64,000 bases of DNA from DAIDKA01 sp963708865 (GTDB lineage: Bacteria > Pseudomonadota > Gammaproteobacteria > Steroidobacterales > Steroidobacteraceae): contig CAVPUC010000001.1 of assembly GCA_963708865.1 (NCBI GenBank), positions 1-64,000 of the forward strand, read 5' to 3'. This document shows, in pieces, positions 17,338 to 25,311 of the stretch. How positions within the stretch are numbered: position 1 is the stretch's first letter; every line of letters starts with the position of its first letter. A program made the translations under genes and the position numbers. The notes beneath the pieces are model-generated. The model searched no databases. It was not told the DNA's origin and worked only from the letters and a program-made list of their open reading frames with translations.

Positions 17338-19657
17338 ACACAAGGCCTGGGGGAGGCTGCGGGGCGCACTGCAGGCGCTCATGGCGATACTCGCGCTGAC
17401 GCTCGCGGCGGCGCCGCTTCGCGCGCAGGATCTGGACTTCCACGCGCCGGCGAGCACCAGTGATCCGGGCCTTGCTGCGGCGATGCGCGACCTCGCCGTA
17501 CGGGTGCTGCCGGTATACCAGGAGGCCGACGCCAACAAATACCTGAACAATCTCTCCGCACTGCAACTGGTCGCGGGCAGCATTGACTCGGCATGGAACA
17601 CCCGCCAGTCACTGCTGGAGCGGCGTCGGCCCCAGGAGAGCGGCAAGCCGGTGCGGCAGGCGGTGATATTTGATCTTTATATGCGCGCGCGCGGGCTTGC
17701 GGCCCAGGGATCGCTGCCCTTTGCGGAGGCCTATGCGCGCGCCTATCAGCAGGTCGTGCCGCCGCTCTCCGATCTGGATGCCTTCACCCTCAATCGCTGG
17801 CTTGCACGCCCCGTGTATCAGTTCCGGGACGCCCTGCAGCACGCCCTCGATCAGTACCGCTCGCAACCGCGCATCAGCACCGACCACGCCATCGACCTGA
17901 TCTGGACCTATCTCACGTTTGATGCCTATCGCACCTTCTCCACCGCGGCAGCCGGGTTGATCCGGGCGGATGACCAGCGCCGCTATGTGATGGATGACAA
18001 GGTCACCATCATGACGCCTGACGGTCCGCAGCTGGCGGCGCGCGTGATCCGCCCCCGCACCGGCCCGGCGACCCTGCCGACGTTGCTGGAATTCACGCTG
18101 GGCGATGATCCCAACAGCGACCTGCGCGAGACCGCGGCGCATGGCTACGTGGGCGTGGTGGCTTACGTGCGCAGTCCTGCCGCGGCCCAGGTGCTGGTAT
18201 TCGAGCACGATGCGGCGGATGCCACGGCGGTCATCGCCTGGATCACCCATCAGCCCTGGAGCGATGGGCGTGTCGGCATGACGGGCACGCGGTACAGCGG
18301 CTTCACGGCCTGGGCGGCGCTGCGCGACATGCCTGCGGCACTGACGGCGATCGCCACCGCCGATGCGACCGCCCCCGGAGTGGACTTCCCGATGCGCAAT
18401 GGTATTTTCCGCTCGCAGGCCTATCGCTGGATCCTGGATGCCACCAATTCCGAGGTGCCGGATTACTCGAGCGAGAGCGAAGATGCCTCATGGCACCAGC
18501 TGGACAAACGCTGGTATGTCAGTGGCGAGCCCTATCGCGATCTGGATCGCCTCGCCGGGCACCCGAGTCCGATATTTCAGCGCTGGCTGAGTCATCCGAG
18601 CTACGACTCGTACTGGCACGGCATGGTGCCCTTCGGAGCGCAATTTGCGCACATTCGGATTCCGGTGCTGAGCATCACCGGCTATTACGCCTCGGGTGAA
18701 CTCGGTTCGATCTACTATTTCAATCAGCAGCTGAAGGCCGATCCGAAAGCGAACCACACCTTGATCATCGGGCCCTGGACCGATGGCAGCATCGACAATG
18801 GCCCGATGCCCGACCTGCGCGGCGTTGCCGTGGACCCGGTGGCGCAGATGGATCTGGATGACCTGCGCTACCAGTGGTTCGACCAGATATTCCGGCGCGG
18901 CCCCTGGCCCGCCTTCATCAAGGGTCGCGTCAACGTCCAACTCGCCGGCGCCAATGAATGGCTGCATGCTGCCACCCTGGATTCGCTGGCCAATGGCAGC
19001 GTGCGCTATTTCCTGGATCCGCAGAGCCTCGATCCGGCGCCGCCCAAAGTCCCCGGGCGCGCTCTACCTGCGAGCGGCGGCCGGTACGGTTTGGTCACGC
19101 GACGCAGTCCCCATAAGCAACCCGTCACGCAACTGATCAGACTGGCGGACCGCAGCGATGCCGACTGGACGCCGCCGGCCTCGCTGGTCTCAAAGACCCT
19201 GAGTGATCGCAATACGCTCATCCTAGTCAGTGAACCGCTGACCCACACCATGGACCTGGTGGGCACCCCGAAGCTGCATCTGGACGTTACGCCCAACAAG
19301 TTCGATATGGACCTGTCCGTCATGTTCTATGAGCAGTTGGCCAACGGCGACTATGTCCAGTTGTACGATCCGCCGTTTGAATTCCGCGCCAGCTATGCCA
19401 ACGACCTCGCGCATCGGCACCTGCTGCGTGCCGGGGAGGCGCAGGAACTGGAGGTGACCGTGAGGCGCGTCCTTGGCCGGCGCCTCCAGATCGGCAGCCG
19501 GCTGGTGATCGCCATCGGGGTCATCAAGCGGCCCGACCGGCAGATCAATTACGGCACGGGCGGTGATGTCAGCACCGAATCGATCGCGGACGGCCGGATA
19601 CCGATGCGGATCCGCTGGGGCAGCGGCACCTATTTCGACCTGCCGGTTCACCAATAA
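17327..19657 (+). CDS. Secreted CocE/NonD-family protein lacking the catalytic triad
   Basis: 776 residues. Signal peptide ends AAAPLRAQD (about residue 34). A helical region (40-220) is followed by an X-Pro dipeptidyl-peptidase/CocE alpha/beta-hydrolase domain and a C-terminal jelly-roll (from about 620: LILVSEPLTHTMDLVGTPKL). All three catalytic positions are changed. The nucleophile elbow expected as GGSYGG reads GTRYSG with R322 for Ser. The acid loop expected as GWYD reads GYYA with A455. GPWTH reads GPWTD with D486 for His. The fold is otherwise intact and long, so this looks like a maintained pseudoenzyme, perhaps a binding protein. It is translationally coupled to the degenerate ABC gene before it. 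Confidence 0.86.
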   Translation: MPVEHKAWGRLRGALQALMAILALTLAAAPLRAQDLDFHAPASTSDPGLAAAMRDLAVRVLPVYQEADANKYLNNLSALQLVAGSIDSAWNTRQSLLERRRPQESGKPVRQAVIFDLYMRARGLAAQGSLPFAEAYARAYQQVVPPLSDLDAFTLNRWLARPVYQFRDALQHALDQYRSQPRISTDHAIDLIWTYLTFDAYRTFSTAAAGLIRADDQRRYVMDDKVTIMTPDGPQLAARVIRPRTGPATLPTLLEFTLGDDPNSDLRETAAHGYVGVVAYVRSPAAAQVLVFEHDAADATAVIAWITHQPWSDGRVGMTGTRYSGFTAWAALRDMPAALTAIATADATAPGVDFPMRNGIFRSQAYRWILDATNSEVPDYSSESEDASWHQLDKRWYVSGEPYRDLDRLAGHPSPIFQRWLSHPSYDSYWHGMVPFGAQFAHIRIPVLSITGYYASGELGSIYYFNQQLKADPKANHTLIIGPWTDGSIDNGPMPDLRGVAVDPVAQMDLDDLRYQWFDQIFRRGPWPAFIKGRVNVQLAGANEWLHAATLDSLANGSVRYFLDPQSLDPAPPKVPGRALPASGGRYGLVTRRSPHKQPVTQLIRLADRSDADWTPPASLVSKTLSDRNTLILVSEPLTHTMDLVGTPKLHLDVTPNKFDMDLSVMFYEQLANGDYVQLYDPPFEFRASYANDLAHRHLLRAGEAQELEVTVRRVLGRRLQIGSRLVIAIGVIKRPDRQINYGTGGDVSTESIADGRIPMRIRWGSGTYFDLPVHQ

Positions 19658-19729
19658 CGTGACTGTCATGTTGGAATGCCCGCAGGAGCGTACAATCCCG
19701 CCCCCCTTTGTCCCGAGCACCCTTAGCCA

Positions 19730-21598
19730 GTGACCGATGAGCCCAACACCACCAGCTTTCAGGAGCTGGGACTTCCCGACTTCCTGCTCGAGGCATTGGC
19801 CGCGGTGGGCTATGAATCCCCCTCGCCCATCCAAAGCGAGACCATTCCGCGCATGCTCAAGGGCGACGATGTGCTCGGCCAGGCGCAAACCGGTACCGGC
19901 AAGACCGCCGCTTTCGCCTTACCGATCCTGGCCCGCATCGATGTGTCGCAGAACACCCCGCAAGCCCTGGTCATGGTGCCCACCCGCGAACTTGCCATCC
20001 AGGTCGCCGAGGCGTTTCAGAAGTACGCGGTGCGAATGCCGGGTTTCCATGTGCTGCCGATCTATGGCGGCCAAAGCTACACGCCGCAACTGAAAGGCCT
20101 GAAGCGCGGTGCGCACGTCATCGTGGCGACGCCGGGTCGGGTCATGGACCACATGAAACGTGGCACGCTGGACCTGGCGACCCTGCGTTTCGTGGTGCTG
20201 GACGAAGGCGATGAGATGCTGCAGATGGGCTTCATCGATGACATCGAGTGGATCCTGACGCAAACGCCCCCGGCCCGCGAAATCGCGCTGTTCTCGGCCA
20301 CGATGCCCAGTGCCATCCGGCGTATCGCCTCCAAGCACATGCGCAACCCCGTCGAGATCACGATCCGGCAGCAAACGAGCACCGCACCGCTCATCCGCCA
20401 GCGCTACTGGCTGGTCAGCGGCCTGCACAAGCTGGACGCCCTGACCCGCATGCTCGAGGCGGAACGGTTCGATGCCATGCTGGTGTTCGTGCGCACGAAA
20501 CTTGAGACCACTGAACTTGCCGAAAAACTTTGTGCCCGGGGCTTCAACGCCGCGGAGCTCAACGGTGATATTCCGCAGGCGCAGCGCGAACGCACGATTG
20601 CCCGCCTGAAGAACCGTCAGCTGGATATCGTGGTCGCGACCGATGTGGCCGCCCGCGGCATCGACGTGGAGCGCATCTCACATGTCGTCAATTACGACAT
20701 TCCGTACGATTCGGAAACCTATACCCATCGCATCGGGCGCACCGGCCGTGCCGGCCGCAACGGCGACGCCATCCTGTTCGTCGCGCCCCGTGAGCGCAAT
20801 ATGCTGCGCATCATCGAGCGCCATACCCGCCAGCCCATCGAGCCGATGAATCTGCCGACCATCAAGGATGTGAATGACCAGCGCATCGCACGCTTCAAGG
20901 AGCGCATTGCGACCGCCCTGCAGAACGGTGAGGCGAAGGCGTTTCAGCCGCTGCTGGAGCAGTTCGAGACCGAGCAGAATGTGCCCGCCATCGAGATCGC
21001 CGCCGCCTTGGCGAGCCTGATGCAGGGAAACACCCCGTTTCTGCTGGAAAATCGGCCTGAGCCGACAGCGAACACGAACAGCGAGCGCGGCAACCGCGAG
21101 GTCGCGCCGCGCGAGCGCTCAGAGCGCTTTGCGCGTGAGGAGCGTCCCGAGCGCGGCGCACGCTTTGAACGCGATCGTGAATCCGGTGGCCGCGGTCGGC
21201 GCGAATCGGCGCCGCCGCTGGAAACCTTCCGCATCGAGGTCGGCACGGCGCACGGGGCGCTGCCAGGCAACATCGTCGGTGCCATCGCCAATGAGGCGGG
21301 CGTCGACGGTCGCCATATCGGTCATATCGACATCCGCGAGGACCACAGTTTCGTGGACCTGCCGCTGGGCATGCCGGATGACATCTTCCAGGAGTTGCAG
21401 GCGGTGCAGATCCGCGGCAATCCGCTGCGCATCAGCCGCGCCACCAAGCCGCCGCGCCAAGGCGCCGCTCCGGCGCATGCCACGCGGCCCGAGCACGCGG
21501 GCGCCGCCCGTCCGGACCGACCGTTCCGCCCTGCCGCGCGCAAGCCGGTTGGACCCGGGGGTCCGCGCAAGCCGCATCGCAAAACGCCGAAGTTCTAG
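19730..21598 (+). CDS. DEAD-box ATP-dependent RNA helicase with DbpA RNA-binding domain
   Basis: 622 residues from a GTG start. Motifs in order: Q motif FQELGLPDFLLEALAAVGYESPSPIQ (split here for reading), motif I AQTGTGKT, Ia PTRELAIQ, motif II as DEGD rather than DEAD, motif III SAT, motif IV VFVRTK, motif V ATDVAARGID, motif VI HRIGRTGRAGR. After the helicase core there is an Arg/Glu-rich linker (about 435-500), a DbpA/CsdA-type RNA-binding domain (LETFRIEVGTAHGALPGNI to GNPLRISRA) and a basic Pro/Arg tail. This is the DeaD/CsdA type, acting in ribosome assembly and mRNA decay. Its TAG shares CTAG with the stop of the convergent VIT gene. Confidence 0.93.
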   Translation: MTDEPNTTSFQELGLPDFLLEALAAVGYESPSPIQSETIPRMLKGDDVLGQAQTGTGKTAAFALPILARIDVSQNTPQALVMVPTRELAIQVAEAFQKYAVRMPGFHVLPIYGGQSYTPQLKGLKRGAHVIVATPGRVMDHMKRGTLDLATLRFVVLDEGDEMLQMGFIDDIEWILTQTPPAREIALFSATMPSAIRRIASKHMRNPVEITIRQQTSTAPLIRQRYWLVSGLHKLDALTRMLEAERFDAMLVFVRTKLETTELAEKLCARGFNAAELNGDIPQAQRERTIARLKNRQLDIVVATDVAARGIDVERISHVVNYDIPYDSETYTHRIGRTGRAGRNGDAILFVAPRERNMLRIIERHTRQPIEPMNLPTIKDVNDQRIARFKERIATALQNGEAKAFQPLLEQFETEQNVPAIEIAAALASLMQGNTPFLLENRPEPTANTNSERGNREVAPRERSERFAREERPERGARFERDRESGGRGRRESAPPLETFRIEVGTAHGALPGNIVGAIANEAGVDGRHIGHIDIREDHSFVDLPLGMPDDIFQELQAVQIRGNPLRISRATKPPRQGAAPAHATRPEHAGAARPDRPFRPAARKPVGPGGPRKPHRKTPKF

Positions 21599-22290
21599 TC
21601 GAATTGCCCGACCAGGGCGCCGATGCCCAAGGTCAAGGCCATCGCGAGCGCGCCCAACAAGGTGACCCGCATGGCGCCGACATCCTTGCGGGCACCCCCG
21701 ACGTGCGCGGCGATGGTACCGAGCAGGGCCAGAAACGCCAGCGACAGGATCGCGATCGCGGGGATCCGCACCGCCTGCGCAGCGAGTGCCGCAACCAGTA
21801 CCGGCAACGTCGCCCCGCAGGCGAACGAAATTGCCGAAGCGAGTGCCGCCTGCAACGGACGGGCGCGTACCCGATCCGAAATACCCAGTTCGTCCTGCGC
21901 ATGCGCCGCCAGCGCGTCCTTGGCGGCAAGCTGAGTCGCCACCTGATCCGCCAGAGCCGGGGTCAATCCTCGGCCGACATAGATCGCCGCAAGTTCCGCG
22001 TGCTCACCCGCCGCATCGGTCGCCAGTTCCTGCCTCTCCTTCGTCAGATCGGCCTCTTCCGAGTCCGCTTGCGAGCTGACCGAAACGTACTCGCCGACGG
22101 CCATCGATGCCGCGCCAGCTGCAAGGCCCGCGATGCCCGCCACCACCAGCGCGTCGCGGCTACCGTGTGCGGCCGCCACCCCTAGCAGAAGGCTGGAGGT
22201 GGAAAGGATGCCGTCATTAGCCCCGAGTACCGCGGCCCGTAGCCACCCCAGGCGCGCGCCTTTGTGTCGTTCCCTGCGATGGTGCTGCAT
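21595..22290 (-). CDS. VIT/CCC1-family iron or manganese transporter
   Basis: 231 residues from ATG 22290 (MQHHRRERHKGARLG); a longer upstream extension is not family-like. Family features: RAAVLGANDGILSTSSLLLGVAAA in the first membrane helix, MAVGEYVSVSSQADSEEADL, then a cytosolic metal-binding helical part (KERQELATDAAGEHAELAAIY) and three C-terminal membrane helices ending LTLGIGALVGQFD. It moves divalent iron or manganese, usually out of the cytoplasm by proton antiport. It is convergent with the helicase and shares a palindromic CTAG stop. Confidence 0.9.
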   Translation of the reverse strand: MQHHRRERHKGARLGWLRAAVLGANDGILSTSSLLLGVAAAHGSRDALVVAGIAGLAAGAASMAVGEYVSVSSQADSEEADLTKERQELATDAAGEHAELAAIYVGRGLTPALADQVATQLAAKDALAAHAQDELGISDRVRARPLQAALASAISFACGATLPVLVAALAAQAVRIPAIAILSLAFLALLGTIAAHVGGARKDVGAMRVTLLGALAMALTLGIGALVGQFD

Positions 22291-22357
22291 AGCTGTCCAG
22301 TATAACCACGCATTGCCCGAGGCCGATCCGCCCACTAAATCCGGGAAAAACTTCGCG

Positions 22358-22387
22358 TTGCATGTTGGCCACCAGCATGAGTACAAT
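22358..22387 (+). promoter_or_regulatory. Sigma-70-type promoter of the initiator tRNA gene
   Basis: TTGCAT at 22358-22363 and TACAAT at 22382-22387 are separated by 18 bases, and the mature tRNA begins 15 bases after the -10 element. Position and spacing fit a housekeeping promoter. Confidence 0.6.
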
Positions 22388-22401
22388 GCGCGCCCTCCTG
22401 G

Positions 22402-22478
22402 TGCGGGGTGGAGCAGTCTGGCAGCTCGTCGGGCTCATAACCCGAAGGTCGCAGGTTCAAATCCTGCCCCCGCTACCA
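22402..22478 (+). tRNA. Initiator tRNA-fMet (CAU)
   Basis: 77 bases including encoded CCA. Three G-C pairs at the base of the anticodon stem (TCGGG-CTCATAA-CCCGA) are the initiator hallmark. The first acceptor position is unpaired, as initiators require, but here it is T1 against T72 instead of the usual C1 against A72. Pairs 2-71 to 7-66 are intact (GCGGGG with CCCCGC). The T arm reads GCAGG-TTCAAAT-CCTGC. Confidence 0.95.
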
Positions 22479-22549
22479 ACTTGAACCTATGTGCTGGACC
22501 GGGCAACCTGCTAGTTCCAGATCGCACGATAGTAAATCGACGCTCGCGT

Positions 22550-23005
22550 TTACAGGTCAACTGCCTTGAGGCCCGCGTGCAAGGCAGCCGTGCGCATACG
22601 CGCATCGTACGTGACGATGTGCGCGGCCGAGCCGTGCAGCGCCAGTGCAACATGTAATGCATCAAGCGTCCGCAATGCCACTGAGTCGACGTGGAGCAAC
22701 AGGCGTTCGGCCTCGCGGTGAACCAAGGGACTCAAGTCCAGGCGGCAGAACGAACCTGAATCGGCGTCGGCCAATACTGCGTCGCGAATCTCTAATGCCT
22801 GAGACGCATTGAGCATGCCCTCGCGTCGTTTGCGGGCGACCGCGGATAATACTTCGGTGATGACGAGTTCCGATATCAAGAGATCCCGTCTGCCGCGGAG
22901 GAAGGCATCGAGCCTATCGCTCTCGGGTTCCGGCACGTATAGCTTCGCCAGAGCACTGGAATCAAGATAGATGCCGGTGTCGGCGCCGACCGAGTCCTGA
23001 ACCAC
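22550..23005 (-). CDS. PIN-domain ribonuclease toxin (VapC type)
   Basis: About 151 residues from GTG 23005 (TTG 23008 is also possible); it starts within a few bases after the antitoxin stop. PIN-domain acidic residues are in place: YLDSSALAKLYV (first Asp), SELVITEVLSA (Glu), LRTLDALHVALAL (Asp) and HIVTYDARM (last Asp). The toxin cleaves RNA, typically tRNA or rRNA, when not bound by the antitoxin. It forms an operon with the upstream Phd/YefM-type antitoxin. Confidence 0.85.
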   Translation of the reverse strand: MVQDSVGADTGIYLDSSALAKLYVPEPESDRLDAFLRGRRDLLISELVITEVLSAVARKRREGMLNASQALEIRDAVLADADSGSFCRLDLSPLVHREAERLLLHVDSVALRTLDALHVALALHGSAAHIVTYDARMRTAALHAGLKAVDL

Positions 23006-23012
23006 CAAGTTT

Positions 23013-23249
23013 TCAGCCGCGCTCGGCTCGCTCCTCGGTGATCGTTTCGGTAAGGGGCACCGGCAGCACCGGCATTCTGCGGCGAAATTCGGTGCGGCCC
23101 GTAAAAGGTTTGGCTCGCTCGGGTCGGGGTGGAACGAGCCGTGCAACGGGCCGGCCACGATCAGTGATAGTCACCTCGTGTCCCTTTCGGACCTCATCAA
23201 TGAGGGCGGTAAGGCTCTGCCTCGCCTCACGTATGCCTGCCTCTTTCAT
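23013..23249 (-). CDS. Phd/YefM-type antitoxin of the PIN toxin
   Basis: 78 residues. The N-terminal half has the Phd/YefM pattern IREARQSLTALIDEVRKGHEVTITDRGRPVARLVP, which dimerises and binds operator DNA. The C-terminal half (KPFTGRTEFRRRMP to ETITEERAERG) is the toxin-neutralising tail. It is immediately followed by the PIN toxin gene. Autorepression of the operon is expected from the family; an inverted TGCTACATGTAGCA at about 23262-23275 just upstream is a plausible operator. Confidence 0.88.
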   Translation of the reverse strand: MKEAGIREARQSLTALIDEVRKGHEVTITDRGRPVARLVPPRPERAKPFTGRTEFRRRMPVLPVPLTETITEERAERG

Positions 23250-23261
23250 TCTCGTATTGTG

Positions 23262-23275
23262 CTACATGTAGCACA
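23262..23275. promoter_or_regulatory. Palindrome upstream of the Phd/PIN operon, likely operator
   Basis: A perfect 14-base palindrome TGCTACATGTAGCA lies about a dozen bases before the antitoxin start. Phd/YefM antitoxins bind such palindromes to repress their own operon; the assignment is an inference from position. Confidence 0.5.
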
Positions 23276-23315
23276 AATCAGCAAGCCGATTGTTCCGGCG
23301 TGAGTGTGGATCACT

Positions 23316-23951
23316 TCAGGACGACGGCCATTCCTCAATCTTGATCCGTCCGATGTCCAGGGCACCTCCGTATCCATCCGGCCGAAAAACCAGTGCCTCC
23401 CCATCGGCCAGGCCCAGAGCGTCCTTCGCAAAAGCTTCGTTCACATTGGGGAAGTGAGTCACAATAATCGTGTTCGTGCCCGCCGTCGGGGGCTGTGCAA
23501 CCTTTTCGCGCAGCCATGTGGCTCGTGTCCCGGTGGGATCTGCTTGCATGCTTTGACCGCCATCGCCAAGTTGCGAGTAAGTCTTTGGCTGCCCCAGCTG
23601 AGCGAGTCGTACTGTCTCCAGCGCCCGGTATGTCGGACTGGACAGGACCTGCCCGATGGGGATTTGCAGATGACGCATAGCCTCCCCCATAGCGCGCGCT
23701 GATGCGCGACCCTGATCGTCCAGTTGCCGCTCGTGCTGAACATTGTCGGTATTGGCATGTGCTGGATCCGGTGGCGTGCGCGGCGAGCTTGCGTGACGCA
23801 TCACAAGAACGTAACCGCCACTTCGCAGGGCCGTCGCCAGAGCCTTTCCAGAGAGGGATTGACCCTGGGCCATGCCCACGGCGGCCAGCACGCACAACAT
23901 GAGCGGTGGCTGAAATCTTCGTGCCAAGCTGGCTGACATTCTTTTGCGCAT
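23316..23951 (-). CDS. Exported histidine-phosphatase-family protein
   Basis: 211 residues. Signal peptide (about 1-31, cleavage near GMAQGQ). The phosphoglycerate-mutase-like motif is VLVMRHASSP (RHA in place of RHG) with the phospho-accepting His, then DDQGRASARAMGEAM, SSPTYRALETV and the second catalytic His in IIVTHFPNVN. Small periplasmic members of this superfamily dephosphorylate unknown substrates. It stands alone on its strand with no clear partner. Confidence 0.85.
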   Translation of the reverse strand: MRKRMSASLARRFQPPLMLCVLAAVGMAQGQSLSGKALATALRSGGYVLVMRHASSPRTPPDPAHANTDNVQHERQLDDQGRASARAMGEAMRHLQIPIGQVLSSPTYRALETVRLAQLGQPKTYSQLGDGGQSMQADPTGTRATWLREKVAQPPTAGTNTIIVTHFPNVNEAFAKDALGLADGEALVFRPDGYGGALDIGRIKIEEWPSS

Positions 23952-23976
23952 AGCGCTCTCCTTATCCTAGGGCTAG

Positions 23977-24402
23977 CTACGGTCCGACCGCGGCTTGCAG
24001 GGACATGGGGTCCGACGGGACTCCCGGCGTTGTTGCACCGAGGGACCAGGCAACTGGGTGTTCCGTAGAGTCAGCATCCTGCTTGCCGCAGGTCCAATAC
24101 AGACCAAGATAAGCATAAGTCTCTGACTGGCCGGTGGCGCTGTGTCCAGGTAGTCGCCTACAAGGACGATGTCGCCGGTTGTCGCTCACGATCGCGATGG
24201 CAAGCAGCTCTAGTGTAGTGTTCTGCCGCGTCTGCAGGTCACTGTAGCTCTTGTTCTCACACACATCAGTGACCCATGCGATCGGGTGAACGGGCGCTCC
24301 GCCCGCGTGCGGCTGCCCATAAGTGCTTGTTATTGAAAGTATGTCCGTTCCGGAGGGCCAGGCTAGTGCGCTGTGCAATCCCTTGCTGTGCTCGTTTTTC
24401 AA
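23977..24402 (-). CDS. Uncertain 141-residue protein following the HigA-like antitoxin
   Basis: Frame from a TTG that overlaps the stop of the antitoxin gene (TTGA). The product has segments that read like a real protein (TDILSITSTYGQPHAGGAPV, then TLELLAIAIV and TYAYLGLYWTCGKQDADS) but no recognised family. The middle (SDNRRHRPCRRLPGH) is oddly basic, and the adjacent frame there reads TTGDIVLVGDYLDTAPP, so a pair of compensating indels is possible. The start is uncertain. Confidence 0.35.
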   Translation of the reverse strand: MKNEHSKGLHSALAWPSGTDILSITSTYGQPHAGGAPVHPIAWVTDVCENKSYSDLQTRQNTTLELLAIAIVSDNRRHRPCRRLPGHSATGQSETYAYLGLYWTCGKQDADSTEHPVAWSLGATTPGVPSDPMSLQAAVGP

Positions 24403-24707
24403 GCGGTATGTGCGCTCAGCCGCATGCCAAACGCGCCGACGATCTTCGCCACGGTCTCAAAGCTCGGATTGCCATTTGGAGAAAGCGCCTTATAAAGGCC
24501 GGCCCGGGTGATCCCGGTTTCCTTCGCTAGCTTCATCATTCCACGCGCTCGTGCGACAACACCGAGCGTGTGAATCAGCATCTGCCGATCCATCGGTTCT
24601 TCGAATACGGCCGCCAGGTAGTCTTTGATGTCCTCTTCGGTCTTCAGGTAATCCGCGGAATCGTATCGTGCCACCTTGATCTTAGTGCGCTTAGCTTTGG
24701 TTGCCAT
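24399..24707 (-). CDS. HigA-type addiction-module antitoxin (HTH)
   Basis: 102 residues from ATG 24707, with AGGAG ahead of it. The sequence follows the putative addiction module antidote family (TIGR02684): YLKTEEDIKDYLAAVFEE, then a helix-turn-helix RGMMKLAKETGITRAGLYKAL, and NPSFETVAKIVGAFGMRL. It would neutralise the toxin encoded just upstream and repress the operon. The antitoxin is intact although the toxin gene carries a frameshift. Confidence 0.87.
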   Translation of the reverse strand: MATKAKRTKIKVARYDSADYLKTEEDIKDYLAAVFEEPMDRQMLIHTLGVVARARGMMKLAKETGITRAGLYKALSPNGNPSFETVAKIVGAFGMRLSAHTA

Positions 24708-24715
24708 GGTCACTC

Positions 24716-25034
24716 CTACTTGGCCGGCTTTTTCGCCGGTGGGTTCAATAGTTTCCACATCGCGTGCGCGCTTTTGATGTCCGCATCCTGAGTGGCTTTA
24801 TCGCCACCGCAAAGCAGTAAGTAGAGCATGTTGCCGGCTCGAGCGTAATAGACGCGGTACCCCGGACCAAAATCACTGCGTAGCTCGCTCAGGCCTTCGC
24901 CGATAGGCTCGACATCGCCAGGATTGCCATTTGCCAACCGGTCAATGCGCACCTGAATCTTCGTGCGTCCCTTCGAAATCCCTCAGTCCTTTGAGCCACC
25001 TATCAAATATGTCGGTGCGCTGAACTTCGAACAT
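24716..25034 (-). pseudogene. HigB/RelE-type toxin gene, frameshifted
   Basis: ATG 25034 begins MFEVQRTDIFDRWLKGLRD, the expected N-terminus of the TIGR02683 toxin family. After FEG the frame goes astray and stops (THEDSGAH). Removing one base near 24982 gives EGRTKIQVRIDRLANGN and the full family C-terminus: GEGLSELRSDFGPGYRVYY, LYLLLCGGDKATQDADI. Total length minus one base is exactly 106 codons. A shorter product from an internal ATG would lack the first third and be inactive. Either the toxin was lost while its antitoxin stayed, or the base is a sequencing error. Confidence 0.8.
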
Positions 25035-25040
25035 GAGGCA

Positions 25041-25080
25041 GTGTATACCATAGGAGACAGTGTGTAAACTATGGGAGACG
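25041..25080 (-). promoter_or_regulatory. Paired 19-base direct repeats upstream of the HigBA-like operon
   Basis: GTGTATACCATAGGAGACA (25041-25059) and GTGTAAACTATGGGAGACG (25062-25080) are imperfect direct repeats with a 21-base period, two helical turns. They end six bases before the toxin ATG. Read on the minus strand they include TTTACA and TATACA, possible -35 and -10 elements with a short 15-base spacer. This fits an autoregulatory operator for the HTH antitoxin. Confidence 0.55.
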
Positions 25081-25311
25081 CTGCGACCGTGCGACGACCC
25101 CGCAGGTGCGCGCCGCGTATTCGTCGCCCGGACTGGCACCCTAAGCGCACCATCTCTTTACGGACGATGCTTTGACATATCCGACTTGCCTGGATCAGTG
25201 GCAGGCCCCCGCTACCAATCCAAGTAATGTCTATACCGGACAGCTTGCCACGCTGCTATTGGTCGCAGCCCTTTCAGTCGGTGAAGGTCGTTCGCGCGAC
25301 AACGCCTTTGT

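Noticed and set aside
19737..20093. ATG-initiated frame overlapping the helicase start
   Set aside because: Wrong frame; the helicase itself begins at GTG 19730 and has all motifs.
22291..22386. Longer N-terminus for the VIT transporter
   Set aside because: It would run into the promoter of the initiator tRNA, and MQHHRRERHKGARLG is the usual start of the family.
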